Below, piece by piece: positions 8,055 through 17,772 of a DNA stretch of 64,000 nucleotides. Every line of letters starts with the position of its first letter. The stretch's first letter is position 1. A program made the translations under genes and the position numbers. Source of the stretch: JBIOHP01 sp044449065 (GTDB taxonomy: Bacteria; Bacteroidota; Ignavibacteria; UBA10030; SZUA-254); the NCBI GenBank assembly GCA_044449065.1, contig JBIOHP010000006.1, positions 124,001 to 188,000 of the forward strand, written 5' to 3'. The notes beneath the pieces are model-generated. The model was given only the letters and a program-made list of their open reading frames with translations, searched no databases and had not been told where the DNA came from.

Positions 8055-11000
8055 CGTTTTATCCTCTTCAACCGGTTGGTTGCTTCCCTTTTGACCAGAG
8101 AGTCGATGGGGCTTTTGAGAATCTCCTGATATTCAAGCCGCGCATGTTTTCGATCGTGTAATTTCTCATAAGCGGAACCGGCGCCGAGATGCGCTTTTTC
8201 TATCAGAAGTGGATAATCGGAATATTGCGTGATCACATCCTTATACGCCTGCAGCGCGTCTATGTTCTTCTTGGATAATAAATAATTATCCCCCATCATA
8301 ATAAGCGCTTCAGCCGCAATGTCGTCGCTGCGACGATTGGCTATACCGTTCAGCGTATCGATTGCAGTGGAATATTCTTTTTCATCCTGGTATATTTTGG
8401 CGATAATCATTCTGCTCCTCTCCGAAAAAACATCGGTTGGTCGCTGTGAGATGATCTGCTCAAATTGGGATTTAGCTTTTGCCCGGTTTGGCATCAGGAG
8501 ATACGCTATGCCAAGTCGATACTGCGCTTCCGGAATTAACGGGGATGCGGAATACTTTCCCTCGAATTTCTGAAGGAGGTCCACCGCGGCGCTGAATTCT
8601 CGTTCCGAAGTGCAAGCGATTGCAAGAGCGAGCGCTGCGCGAGGGGCATTATCCGCGGTTGGAAAATCTGAAAGAATTTGTTTGTAGTACGCGCGGGCAG
8701 ACGATGTATCGCGTTTCAGCTCATAGATGTGCCCAAGCTGCTCAAGAGCTCTGGTATACGTTCCCTGTTCCGGATGCAGGGCAATCAATTTCTTATACTG
8801 GTCGATAGCGCCGTTTAAATCTCCCTGACCGAATAAAATATCCGCTTTATTAAGAAGAAGATTTTGCGTTAAACCCGTGTCCGCCTGACTCTTCATATAC
8901 TTATCGATAGTCGACAACGCCTCCATCGGTCTTCCCTGCGCCTGAAATGTGTATTTCAAGCCGCTCATCGCATCATTGGCAAGGGGGCTTTTTGGAAATT
9001 GCTGAATAACTTGTTCGTAATATGTGCGGGCGCTGTCATACTGTTTGGTATTATAAAATGCGTCGCCGATATTAAAGAAGATGCGGGGCATTAACTGACT
9101 GTACGGAAATTTTCTGGCGAGGAGTTTCAGTTCGATGATCGCCTGGGGATATTGCTCCATGGTGTAGTATGTCCAGCCAATATTAAATTGAACCACCTCT
9201 GCATAAATTGAATTCGGATAATGCAATTGAAAATCCCGGAGCTGTTCGATTCCGCGCATCGATTCGCCCCTTTGAATATAGGACATCGCGAGTTGAAACG
9301 CGGCGTACTCAGTATTTTTTGAGCTATTTTTCTCTGCGGCAAGCGATGCGTACATCGCGCTGGCTTTATCGTACTGTTTCATGAAGAAGTAGCAATCGGC
9401 TCTTCGAAGAGACGCGTCAAGCGCTTTATCGCTGCCGGGGTATTTGCCGGTAAATTGCGCGAAGGCGTCCGCCGCATGGGAAAACTTTTTCTCCTCAAAT
9501 AACGACCAAGCAATACCATAAGCCGCCAGAGACCGTTTCTCACCGTCCGACAACAGGTCAAGAGCTTTTTTGTATGCTGCTTCGGCTTCATCGAAACGCG
9601 CATCCTGGTATAATGCTTCCCCCTGCCAGAGATATGCTTCGGGGACGCGGGGATCTTTCTGATATGCGTTCAAAAAATCCTGAAACCGTTCGGCGCTGCT
9701 TTTAAACCGGCCTAAATGGTAGAGGCAAATCCCTTCCTGAACCATCGCCGGAGCAAGAAGATCAGCCGGCGCTCCCAGACGCCGCAATTGGCCAAAAGCG
9801 TATTGTGCGTTGGCAAAATCACTCAAAGCAACACTCGCCTCGCCAAGCATCCGGTACGATTTCATGCGAAGATCGCTTTCCGGGAACAGCCGGGTAATAA
9901 TTTCGAAATTTTTTCTCGCTTCCCGGTAATGCTTCGAGCGGTACAGATCCATTCCCATCTGGTAATACGCTTTATCGGAATATATTTCGTAGGGTGATTT
10001 ATCGATGAGAATACCGAAGCTTTTCATGGCTTCGCCCGAACTTCCATTCAATAGAGATAAAGCCCCGCTTTGGTAGAGAGCGTTCAAACTGAGAGTATCC
10101 GAGCCGGTCCCGAGGGAATCAAACTGAAGCTTTGCCGATTGGGGTTCGCCATTATTCAGGTATGCCCATGCCAGACCGAAACGGGCTTTGGTCGCGAAAG
10201 GACTTTCAGGATAGAATTGCAGAAATTTTTGGAATTCATTCTTCGCCGCCGCGTAATCATTCCGTTGGAGATGCGCTTCTCCATACAGCAAGCGGGATTC
10301 TTCCCGCTGGGTGCGGGACGAAAGCTCTAAATCTTTCAAAAAGTCCAGCGCGCGCCCGGGATCCTTTTGCTGCAAAGAAAGAGACGCTAATCGCAGGCGG
10401 CCGTCGTTTGCATATTTGCTTTCGGGAAATTCCTCCCTCATTCGCTGAAGCAGCTTTATCGCTTCCGCAAGCGAGCCATGATGTTCAAGCGCGAGCGACC
10501 AGCCGATTAATGCCCGGTCGCGTTGATCAACGGAAATAGTATCGTTGTACGCCTGCCGGAAGTCATCTTCTGCGAGATTCCATTCATTGTTCTCAACATC
10601 CACCAGACCGCGCCAGTAATACGCTTCTCCGCGCATGTCGTTGGTCGGCAGCGAAAGATAATAATTAAGCAGGGTAAGAGCCGTGTCCAAACGATCGGTT
10701 TGATAGGCGCTCAATCCTCTATAATAGAGGATTTTTGTTCTCCGTCTGTCGTTTGGATACTCCGAAATAAATGTAGTCGACCACTGGTATGCTTCCTCAT
10801 AATCTTTTCCATCCACAGAAGTCTGAATGATGCTGTAGATAAGATCAGACCTGCTGCGAATCGAAAGGGCATACGGCAATTCATGTTCCAGTTCATGCCG
10901 TGTGACACTGTATGTTCCTGCGTCGCTCCATCGATCTATTTGGATGGAGCGGTCCGGAAGAACGGTCGGGATCACCGTCGAAGTCTGCCCAAACGCTTGC

Positions 11001-11056
11001 AAAGCGAGAAAGAATACTGCCAGAACAGTTGTTTGGCTATAATTAATTTTTTCCAT
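8051..11056 (-). CDS. Large periplasmic tetratricopeptide-repeat protein
   Basis: A 1001-residue protein with a signal peptide (TVLAVFFLALQAFGQ) followed by TPR-type helix pairs along nearly its whole length. Typical units include DSARTYYEQVIQQFPKSPLA, AKNEFQKFLQFYPESPFATK and GAIDQYKKLIALHPEQGTY. The spacing and the repeated FPxSxxA ends resemble the YbgF/BamD kind of TPR found in envelope proteins. TPR solenoids bind other proteins, so this is probably a periplasmic scaffold. It is first in the run TPR, barrel protein, panC, GlmU-like, each joined by overlaps or 3-base gaps, and follows the OmpA and TonB genes. Confidence 0.85.
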   Translation of the reverse strand: MEKINYSQTTVLAVFFLALQAFGQTSTVIPTVLPDRSIQIDRWSDAGTYSVTRHELEHELPYALSIRSRSDLIYSIIQTSVDGKDYEEAYQWSTTFISEYPNDRRRTKILYYRGLSAYQTDRLDTALTLLNYYLSLPTNDMRGEAYYWRGLVDVENNEWNLAEDDFRQAYNDTISVDQRDRALIGWSLALEHHGSLAEAIKLLQRMREEFPESKYANDGRLRLASLSLQQKDPGRALDFLKDLELSSRTQREESRLLYGEAHLQRNDYAAAKNEFQKFLQFYPESPFATKARFGLAWAYLNNGEPQSAKLQFDSLGTGSDTLSLNALYQSGALSLLNGSSGEAMKSFGILIDKSPYEIYSDKAYYQMGMDLYRSKHYREARKNFEIITRLFPESDLRMKSYRMLGEASVALSDFANAQYAFGQLRRLGAPADLLAPAMVQEGICLYHLGRFKSSAERFQDFLNAYQKDPRVPEAYLWQGEALYQDARFDEAEAAYKKALDLLSDGEKRSLAAYGIAWSLFEEKKFSHAADAFAQFTGKYPGSDKALDASLRRADCYFFMKQYDKASAMYASLAAEKNSSKNTEYAAFQLAMSYIQRGESMRGIEQLRDFQLHYPNSIYAEVVQFNIGWTYYTMEQYPQAIIELKLLARKFPYSQLMPRIFFNIGDAFYNTKQYDSARTYYEQVIQQFPKSPLANDAMSGLKYTFQAQGRPMEALSTIDKYMKSQADTGLTQNLLLNKADILFGQGDLNGAIDQYKKLIALHPEQGTYTRALEQLGHIYELKRDTSSARAYYKQILSDFPTADNAPRAALALAIACTSEREFSAAVDLLQKFEGKYSASPLIPEAQYRLGIAYLLMPNRAKAKSQFEQIISQRPTDVFSERSRMIIAKIYQDEKEYSTAIDTLNGIANRRSDDIAAEALIMMGDNYLLSKKNIDALQAYKDVITQYSDYPLLIEKAHLGAGSAYEKLHDRKHARLEYQEILKSPIDSLVKREATNRLKRIKR

Positions 11057-11165
11057 GAATCCTATTAAATTTTTCTGTCTTCTAATGCCGTACTCTTTTC
11101 GAATAGAAGTTAACGATATCTATACGTAAAACCGGTCGGCTATGATATCGAGAGAATTTAATATA

Positions 11166-13037
11166 TCACTGTTCCGGCACTATATCAATAATAACTGTCC
11201 TATTATAAAATCGTTCCTCCGGTAATTTGTTATCGAACGGCGCGCGCCGCACGTCCTCGCCAAATCCGTAGGCGTCGAATTTCACGCGATTTTTTCCCGC
11301 CGCCCGGAGTTCCTTCTCTATTATCCTTTGGGTTTCGTGAGCGCGATCTTGCGAAAGCTTCAGATTGTGACTCTCCTCGCCGACGATATCGGTATGACCG
11401 TGGATAATAACGCTGCCGCCTTCCGGAATAAGAGGCGTCACCGTCTGTGTGAGGAAGTTCGCATATGTCGCAACAGTTTTCGATTCGTCGAACTCAAAGA
11501 GAATGCTGAAGCGGAGTCCAAGGGATTCTTCCGGAATCTCGGATTTTGCCAATCTGATCGTTTCTTCTTTTCTCACCGATTGACCGCCTTTCGTTTCACC
11601 GATAAGAGCTACGGTATACGTGCCTTCTTTTTGGGCGCCAAGAATTGATTTTCCTGAAATTCTCTCCTGGTCACCGGTAAATGGACCAAAATGTTCAACA
11701 TGGCCCGAAGAGTTCGTCACTTCCACATTCCAGGAAGCGAGAAGATCGCTTGCCGACCCTACATTCAATATCACATCGTTATCGAGCGGTTCTTCCTGCA
11801 ATGAGATAATCTGAATGGGGGCTAAGATTTCGAGATTATGGCTAATGATATCAACCCGGTTGTCTTCCGGTCGTACGAGATCAAGTTCGCGTGTTCCGCC
11901 CGGTTGTGCGGAGGGGTGTTCCGGTCTCAGTCGTCCCTCCACTGTTATACGGCCGCCTTCAATTTCAAAAACCTCGGTAAGATATTTTTTAATCGATGAC
12001 GCCATCGCCTTGCCTTCCGCGTCGCCCTTCAGCGACGCGCCGATGAGAGTGACTGATGCAGCCGGATATTTTCTCAATCGATCTCCAAGGATGTTGATGA
12101 TATCGTGATAGACAGTCAACTGCCTACGCGACCGGCCAGTGAGATCCTGCGGCTGAGGCTCCAACAATTTGTCTTCGGAAAAACTTTTTGCTTCCTCGGT
12201 ACTCAGGCGGGTATACCGCTCAGGAATTTCCGAAGAATTTTCACCGAAGAAAACGTAATTTCTTATTGGAAATGTTTCTTTCACCCTGCGTTCATTGGCG
12301 ATAATTTTGGGAGATTTGATTGTAAATTGAATTTCTTTTTCAACCTTCTGATGCAATTCCGTGGTAGTTCCAAATTTTAACGCTACCCCGATGCGAAATG
12401 TAGTCAGCGACCAGCTTTCCACCGACCGGGGACCCTGACCGAAATGCATAGAGAAAAATGGAGATAATTCAGTTTGAGTTTTGGCATCCGGATCACTTAA
12501 CATGAGGTCATATCCCACGCCAAGTTGTCCCGTGATAACCGTTCCTCGAATATTGTCCCATTCGCTTTCAATCGTCGGATTTCCGGTCGATTCATACGTA
12601 TATGATTTCGAGACATTAAAACCTAATCGTGGTCCCGCAAAAAAATACAGGGTGTTTTCAAATGGCGTAACCCTTACGCTCGGTTCAATGGATAGATAAT
12701 TTATTGAAGTAGATAATTTCTGCGTTACATTGCCCGTTGTGATATCATCAAAGGAACCCCGGCGGCTATCGAATCCCAGTGAAAGAATTCCACCCCACAT
12801 TGGGTCCGGACGATATTCCAGCATTGGGGCAAGAAATAACCCCAAACCCGATCCGCTCGTAAATGAAGCCGGCGGGATCGGGGAGAGAATCGATGCCGAA
12901 TACAAATTAAAATTTACGCCTAATGCGCCCCCGAACCACCACTCGGGTTTCAATGGCGCCTTCTGACTAATGGCTAAACTTGTAAATAAGCAGATGAGAA
13001 ACCATGAGAATGCAATTTTCTTCAATATTTGATACAT
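11166..13037 (-). CDS. OmpA-family outer-membrane protein with N-terminal barrel
   Basis: A 623-residue protein. A signal peptide (IAFSWFLICLFTSLAISQ) precedes an outer-membrane barrel of about 200 residues (EYRPDPMWGGILSLGFDS, FFAGPRLGFN). A long central linker region follows, then a C-terminal OmpA domain (about 505-623) with FSILFEFDESKTVA, GGSVIIHGHTDIVGEE, NLKLSQDRAHETQ and YNRTVIIDI. OmpA domains grip peptidoglycan non-covalently and tie the outer membrane to the wall. A partly similar segment around residues 325-400 (VYHDIINILGDRL...VTLIGASLKGDAEGKAM) looks like a diverged second OmpA-like fold. It sits 23 bases after tonB. Confidence 0.88.
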   Translation of the reverse strand: MYQILKKIAFSWFLICLFTSLAISQKAPLKPEWWFGGALGVNFNLYSASILSPIPPASFTSGSGLGLFLAPMLEYRPDPMWGGILSLGFDSRRGSFDDITTGNVTQKLSTSINYLSIEPSVRVTPFENTLYFFAGPRLGFNVSKSYTYESTGNPTIESEWDNIRGTVITGQLGVGYDLMLSDPDAKTQTELSPFFSMHFGQGPRSVESWSLTTFRIGVALKFGTTTELHQKVEKEIQFTIKSPKIIANERRVKETFPIRNYVFFGENSSEIPERYTRLSTEEAKSFSEDKLLEPQPQDLTGRSRRQLTVYHDIINILGDRLRKYPAASVTLIGASLKGDAEGKAMASSIKKYLTEVFEIEGGRITVEGRLRPEHPSAQPGGTRELDLVRPEDNRVDIISHNLEILAPIQIISLQEEPLDNDVILNVGSASDLLASWNVEVTNSSGHVEHFGPFTGDQERISGKSILGAQKEGTYTVALIGETKGGQSVRKEETIRLAKSEIPEESLGLRFSILFEFDESKTVATYANFLTQTVTPLIPEGGSVIIHGHTDIVGEESHNLKLSQDRAHETQRIIEKELRAAGKNRVKFDAYGFGEDVRRAPFDNKLPEERFYNRTVIIDIVPEQ

Positions 13038-13060
13038 AACGGCTTTCCTTTCTTATTACA

Positions 13061-13813
13061 TTATTCCAATTTAAAATTAAACGTCACTTTTCCTACTTGA
13101 GTTTTTTGTTCATACTGGCTGGGCAGAGGGTCAAACCGCCACGTCCGTAATGCGGAGATTGCCGCACGTTCAAGAAGCTCGTCGCTTTTCCGGAGTGGAA
13201 TAACGCTTGATACGGAGCCATCCGGCAGCACCGAAAATTGCAGCGCTACCGCCATTTCTTTCGTCGTTCCTTCCGGATATCTCGGCAGACTCCCGCTAAG
13301 TAAATTACGCGAACCCATTCCGCCCCAATCGATTGAATACCCCGATGATTTTCCGATACCGCCGCCGGAGCCGCCACCCATACCGCCGCCGCTACCCGGA
13401 CCGGAACCGCGCCGGTGCTTCGTCGGCAAATTCGCCCCGAATAATCTTTCCACCTCTCTTTTTTTCTTCTTCTTCTCTTTTTTCGGTTTCTCAACATGGA
13501 TAACGGGAGTTCCCTGATTCGAAAAATCTTCTATCTTTATCCGGCTGACGGTGAATTTTTCCGTCCGGTAGATATCTTCCGTGGTCTCAGTTTGATTGCC
13601 TGATTGCGGACCGAACTCAATCTCGTAAATTTTTAATCCGCCGCCCCCTCCTCCGCCCCGCCAATCAAGATCCATTAAGTGTGCGAACCCCGGAACATGT
13701 CTTATTAGAAGAAAAAGGACGCTAAATAATAAGAAATGTGCAATCGTACTGCTGAGAAGCGCGATTAGGCGGATGCGTTTGGATTCTTTGTGCGAGAGGG
13801 AGATTTTTCTCAT
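13061..13813 (-). CDS. TonB-family energy transducer
   Basis: A 250-residue protein. One N-terminal membrane helix (about 17-40) is followed by a run of seven glycines, a basic stretch (PKKEKKKKKREVERL), a second glycine-rich spacer near 137-155, and a C-terminal TonB domain (about 175-250) with MAVALQFSVLPDGSVSSVIP and RAAISALRTWRFDPLP. TonB couples inner-membrane proton motive force through ExbBD to outer-membrane receptors. No exbB or exbD is visible in the window, so the motor partners must be elsewhere. It leads into the OmpA gene. A short open frame ends on its start codon (ATGA at 13810-13813). Confidence 0.9.
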   Translation of the reverse strand: MRKISLSHKESKRIRLIALLSSTIAHFLLFSVLFLLIRHVPGFAHLMDLDWRGGGGGGGLKIYEIEFGPQSGNQTETTEDIYRTEKFTVSRIKIEDFSNQGTPVIHVEKPKKEKKKKKREVERLFGANLPTKHRRGSGPGSGGGMGGGSGGGIGKSSGYSIDWGGMGSRNLLSGSLPRYPEGTTKEMAVALQFSVLPDGSVSSVIPLRKSDELLERAAISALRTWRFDPLPSQYEQKTQVGKVTFNFKLE

Positions 13814-14004
13814 CGGTTACCATCCCCTGGATGAATAACCGTCTTCTTCCTCTTCTGGCTGTTCAACAGAACCAAAAATAAATTTTCCCCGAATACAATG
13901 CCCGCGTATGCGAATTCATCGGGATGAACCACAATACCACGAACAAGAAATAGGTAAAAATTTCTTCTTCGCCGCGGTAATTGTTTATTTACCAATACCA
14001 ACAA
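13810..14004 (-). CDS. Possible 64-residue protein overlapping tonB
   Basis: An open frame beginning at TTG 14004 (the frame itself opens after a stop at 14041-14043) ends in an ATGA overlap with tonB, the same coupling used elsewhere in this block. The product is basic, with a hydrophobic core AYAGIVFGENLFLVLLN and a tail KRKKTVIHPGDGNR. That pattern vaguely recalls the small beta domain of pilus and type II secretion assembly proteins. An internal GTG would give a 40-residue version. There is no ATG and no clear ribosome site, so it may only be the leader of the tonB mRNA or a gene remnant. Confidence 0.3.
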   Translation of the reverse strand: MLVLVNKQLPRRRRNFYLFLVRGIVVHPDEFAYAGIVFGENLFLVLLNSQKRKKTVIHPGDGNR

Positions 14005-14126
14005 TCTATCGAAAGGTTCAATTCTGTCTATTTCGCGTATTTAATTATTTGTGATTCTATTATTTAACGTATAAAACGATTAAAATGTTTCTACTATTTT
14101 GCAGCATCATACTGCCGCACTCAGTA

Positions 14127-14966
14127 TCAGGCAACCATTTTCAACAATTTTGAAATAGTTTCTTTCATATCTTTCCGGTGCACGACGATGTCGACAAATC
14201 CGTGTTCAAGTTGAAATTCAGACCGCTGGAATCCATCCGGGAGATCTTTCCCGATAGTCTGCCTGATCACCCGTGGACCCGCGAAGCCGATCAGAGCATT
14301 TGGTTCGGCAAGATTGAAATCCCCCATCATGGCAAAACTCGCAGTGATGCCTCCTGTTGTAGGGTCTGTCATAATGGATACATATGGAATTTTTTTTTCC
14401 GCGAGCTGCGCGAGTTTTGCATTCGTCTTTGCGAGCTGCATCAGCGAAAGCGCGCCTTCCATCATTCGAGCGCCCCCACTGGCAGAAATAATGATGAGCG
14501 GGACTTTATCCTTCCGCGCCTGATCGATAGCGCGCGCAACTTTCTCGCCTACTACCGAACCCATACTTCCACCGATGAACGAAAAATCCATGCAGGCGAG
14601 TACTACCGCCATGCCGTTCAGCTTGCCTGTCCCTGTTCGCACAGCATCATTGAGGCCGCTTTTGATAATGGTATCTTTTAACCGGTCTTTGTAACGCTTG
14701 GTATCGGTAAATTGAAGGGGATCGGTCGATCGCATCTTCTTATCCATTTCTTTGAATGATTTCTCATCAAGAAGGATAGAGATATATTCTTTGCTTCCGA
14801 TTCGGAAATGATAGTTGCATTTCACGCACGTAAACAACTGCTGTTCAAGCTGGGAACGGTGGATTATTTCACCGCAACCCTCGCATTTAGTCCATAACCC
14901 ATCGGGCAAATCTTTCCGTTGGGCGTCTCCGGTGATACTCGCCTTGGAACGTCGAAACCATGCCAT
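14127..14966 (-). CDS. accD: Acetyl-CoA carboxylase carboxyltransferase subunit beta
   Basis: A 279-residue subunit that, with AccA, transfers carboxyl from biotin carrier protein to acetyl-CoA to make malonyl-CoA for fatty acid synthesis. The N-terminal four-cysteine zinc ribbon is present (KCEGCGEIIHRSQL...FTCVKCNYHFRIG, about 27-56), followed by the crotonase-like core with MDFSFIGGSMGSVVGEKVAR and IIISASGGARMMEGALSLMQ. Length fits the family. Its ATG is 17 bases past the tsaB stop, making it the last gene of porX-tsaE-tsaB-accD. Confidence 0.97.
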   Translation of the reverse strand: MAWFRRSKASITGDAQRKDLPDGLWTKCEGCGEIIHRSQLEQQLFTCVKCNYHFRIGSKEYISILLDEKSFKEMDKKMRSTDPLQFTDTKRYKDRLKDTIIKSGLNDAVRTGTGKLNGMAVVLACMDFSFIGGSMGSVVGEKVARAIDQARKDKVPLIIISASGGARMMEGALSLMQLAKTNAKLAQLAEKKIPYVSIMTDPTTGGITASFAMMGDFNLAEPNALIGFAGPRVIRQTIGKDLPDGFQRSEFQLEHGFVDIVVHRKDMKETISKLLKMVA

Positions 14967-14982
14967 AGTGCGTTATCCCTTT

Positions 14983-15687
14983 TTAGTTAGGTTGTGAAAG
15001 TGTATAAAATTCTTTCAAGTATGCCGGTTCAATCGATGCGAGATCGGCAATAATATTTTGATGAAGCAAACTATTTCCCAATGATGCTATATGAATCGCA
15101 TTGCAACGGCGTTGCAGCTCGGGCAGCACGTTCAATTGGAAACGCGCTTGAGATTCCTTATTACAAAAATCAACAAATTTTCCAGCTCCGTTCCCCGTGA
15201 CAACAAACTCGCTGTACATTTCACAAACATCGGCGAGCTCGCGATAACGCATATCCTTAGGGGGAAGGATTTCAGTAAGCGTTCCACCGTTAATGCGATA
15301 GATTGCTGAGAATAATTCATCTCTCCTCGACTCCAACACCGGAAGAATTAATTGATCCTCAATATTTCGAACAGACATTGCCCCTAAAGCAAGCGCTTCG
15401 AGGGTTGAAACGGCAACTAATGGCTTCTCCGATCCATATGCCAGTCCCTTCGCGACGCTCAATCCGATTCGCAAACCTGTGAACGATCCGGGTCCGATGG
15501 AAATTGCAATTCCATCGATAGAACGTATGCTTTCACCGGAGATGTTCAACACTTCATCTATTAATGTCACTAATTTTTGTGAATGAATCTGGGGCGTATC
15601 GAGATTTCGTTCATACCTTCGCTCATTATCAATAACGACTGCCGCAGAACATACCGAGGTTGCTGTTTCGATTCCCAAAAGTTTCAT
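14983..15687 (-). CDS. tsaB: tRNA threonylcarbamoyladenosine biosynthesis protein TsaB
   Basis: A 234-residue ASKHA-fold protein, partner of TsaD in making the t6A base at position 37 of ANN-reading tRNAs. Motifs: LGIETATSVCSAAVV at the N-terminus, IDGIAISIGPGSFTGLRIGLSVAKGLAY (about 59-86) and the LVAVSTLEALA segment. It overlaps tsaE by 4 bases (ATGA). TsaD itself is not in the window. It is a paralogue of TsaD but lacks the metal-binding histidines, as expected for TsaB. Confidence 0.96.
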   Translation of the reverse strand: MKLLGIETATSVCSAAVVIDNERRYERNLDTPQIHSQKLVTLIDEVLNISGESIRSIDGIAISIGPGSFTGLRIGLSVAKGLAYGSEKPLVAVSTLEALALGAMSVRNIEDQLILPVLESRRDELFSAIYRINGGTLTEILPPKDMRYRELADVCEMYSEFVVTGNGAGKFVDFCNKESQARFQLNVLPELQRRCNAIHIASLGNSLLHQNIIADLASIEPAYLKEFYTLSQPN

Positions 15688-16124
15688 GCCGGCTGCCCGA
15701 CAATTTCCTCGATTCGGAGCTTACGGGTATTCTGGTCGCTCTCTAATTCCAGATAAATTTCAAACCTGTTTGGAGGGAGCAAGGGCTTGGCTTTCTCCGC
15801 CCATTCGATCAGACAAATATTATCCGGTCGGAAATAATCATCAAAACCCAGGTCGATAATTTCTTGAAGAGACCGAACGCGGTAAAAATCAAAATGATAG
15901 ACGGTCCCGTTGACGATGGGATATTCATGAACGATAGTAAACGTAGGGCTTGAAACATGTTTCAAAATACCCAGACCCTCGCACACGCCTTTAATGAATC
16001 TCGTTTTGCCCGCGCCTAAATCTCCGTAGAGCGCTGCGGTCGATCCCCGCATTAACCGGGCGGAAAATATCTTGCCGAGGTGAATCGTTTCCTGTTCAGA
16101 ATGAGTGATAAACTCTTCCATCAT
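15684..16124 (-). CDS. tsaE: tRNA threonylcarbamoyladenosine biosynthesis ATPase TsaE
   Basis: A 146-residue P-loop ATPase that activates the TsaB-TsaD complex. Walker A is YGDLGAGKTRFIKGVCEGLG (33-52), followed by VSSPTFTIVHEYP and FDFYRVRSLQEIIDLGFDDY, then LIEWAEKAKPLLP. The length is standard. The ATG overlaps the PorX stop by one base (TAATG) and its end overlaps tsaB, a tightly packed operon. The first ATG at 16124 and a second one codon later are equivalent choices. Confidence 0.96.
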   Translation of the reverse strand: MMEEFITHSEQETIHLGKIFSARLMRGSTAALYGDLGAGKTRFIKGVCEGLGILKHVSSPTFTIVHEYPIVNGTVYHFDFYRVRSLQEIIDLGFDDYFRPDNICLIEWAEKAKPLLPPNRFEIYLELESDQNTRKLRIEEIVGQPA

Positions 16125-17695
16125 TATGATTTTGGCACGAGTTTGATAACAGGAAGAATCATCTCTTCCATGGAAATCCCTCCGTGCTGAAAACTATCAC
16201 GGTATTGATTAACGTATTTGTGATATTCTGTCGGATACACGAAATAGAAGTCTTCTTTCGCAATGATATAGTTTAATGTAACACTTCTCCGGGGAAGTTT
16301 AAAATCGGCGGGATTTTTGATAAAAATCGCCTGCCGGTCGTCGCATTTCAGATTTCTGCCATATTTGTAGCGTAGATTTGATGATGCTTCTTTATCGCCG
16401 ATCACTTTAGCGCTTCGTAAACTGCGGATCGCGCCGTGATCGGTCGTGAGGATGATTTTGACATTTTTCTGCCGTGAGAGAGTTCGCAGCATTCCGAGCA
16501 GCGATGAATGCATAAACCATGAGTGGGTCAGCGAACGATATGCGGATTCATCGGGTGCAATCTCTTTTAAAATACTCGAATCTGACCGACCGTGCGCCAA
16601 CATATCCACGAAATTCACTACGATAGACGTCAGCCGATTTTTCGTATAGGAAAGAATCGATTGTTCGATGTTCCGACCGAATTCCGGATCGAGAATTTTT
16701 ATATATTTCGATTCCGGCTTAAGCTGTATTTTACGCCGCTGTAAGAGATTATCGAGAAACGGATGTTCATATTTGTTGCGGCTGTTATCGTCGTCTTCCC
16801 ACTTCTCCCAGATATCGGGAAAACGCTTTTCGATCTCATCCGGATATGATCCGCTGAAGATCGCATTCCGGGAATACGGCGTCGCAGTGGGAAGAATGGA
16901 ATAATAAAAATCACGGTTAACATTGTAATACTCGCGCAGCACCGATTCCATAACAAGCCATTGATCGAGACGGAGACAATCGATAACAAAAAAGAACACC
17001 GATGAATTGGGATCTGCGAGTTCAGGAATAAGATACTTTTCAACGATATCAACCGAGAGGACCGGGCGGTTTTCTTTCTGTTCAAGCCAACCACGGTAAC
17101 TTCGTTCAACAAACTTGGAAAATTCAACATTGCACTCGCGGGTTTGGTCGTTCAGGGTTTGCCGTAAACCGGACTCAGGATGCGCATCCAATTCCATCGC
17201 GGAATCGGTAAGTTTTCCGTAAATCGATATCCAATCGTTTGCGTCCGGACTCGATTGTAGTGCAATGGATATCTCGTTAAATTCCTTGATATAATCCCGC
17301 GAAACGTAATCTTCGGAGATTTTCTTTCCCTCGAGATATTTTTTACAGGTAAGCAATACCTGGCTTGGATTGACCGGTTTTGTTAAGTAGTCGCTGATCT
17401 TCGTGCCGATCGCTTCCTCCATCAAACCTTCATCTTCATTTTTTGTCACCATCACGACCGGTATCTCCGGTTTGATATCTTTGATGATGGTTAATGTTTG
17501 CAGCCCGCCAAGACCCGCCATCATCTCATCGAGGAAGACAAGATCGAAATTCCGCGCTTTCACAAACTCGATTGCGTCTTCTCCGTTTGTTGCGGTCTCC
17601 ACGCTGTATCCTTTTTCGCTTAATAACATTATGTGGGCGCGGAGAAGATCAATTTCATCGTCTACCCAGAGAATTTTTCCTTTTATTTGAGACAT
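16124..17695 (-). CDS. porX: PorX-type response regulator with PglZ/alkaline-phosphatase-like domain
   Basis: A 523-residue protein. Residues 1-120 are a CheY-like receiver with VDDE at 11-14, the phosphoacceptor Asp56 in LVFLDEMMAGLGG, Thr84 and Lys106 (YLTKPVNP). The remainder is a PglZ/alkaline phosphatase superfamily domain, with VFFFVIDCLRLDQW and ILTTDHGAIRSL as metal-site motifs. In T9SS bacteria PorX, paired with the histidine kinase PorY, controls T9SS gene expression and also cleaves cyclic oligonucleotides. Here it sits directly downstream of sprA and is joined to tsaE by an overlap. PorY is not in the window. Confidence 0.92.
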   Translation of the reverse strand: MSQIKGKILWVDDEIDLLRAHIMLLSEKGYSVETATNGEDAIEFVKARNFDLVFLDEMMAGLGGLQTLTIIKDIKPEIPVVMVTKNEDEGLMEEAIGTKISDYLTKPVNPSQVLLTCKKYLEGKKISEDYVSRDYIKEFNEISIALQSSPDANDWISIYGKLTDSAMELDAHPESGLRQTLNDQTRECNVEFSKFVERSYRGWLEQKENRPVLSVDIVEKYLIPELADPNSSVFFFVIDCLRLDQWLVMESVLREYYNVNRDFYYSILPTATPYSRNAIFSGSYPDEIEKRFPDIWEKWEDDDNSRNKYEHPFLDNLLQRRKIQLKPESKYIKILDPEFGRNIEQSILSYTKNRLTSIVVNFVDMLAHGRSDSSILKEIAPDESAYRSLTHSWFMHSSLLGMLRTLSRQKNVKIILTTDHGAIRSLRSAKVIGDKEASSNLRYKYGRNLKCDDRQAIFIKNPADFKLPRRSVTLNYIIAKEDFYFVYPTEYHKYVNQYRDSFQHGGISMEEMILPVIKLVPKS

Positions 17696-17772
17696 ATGTT
17701 TATCGTATAAGAATAAATAAAAATAACCAATTCACACTCTATAATCAATGTAAACGGCCTTTGATTGGAATG

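Noticed and set aside
14109..14127. ATACTG/CAGTAT hairpin after accD as a terminator
   Set aside because: The stem is only 6 bp with no T run on the minus strand.
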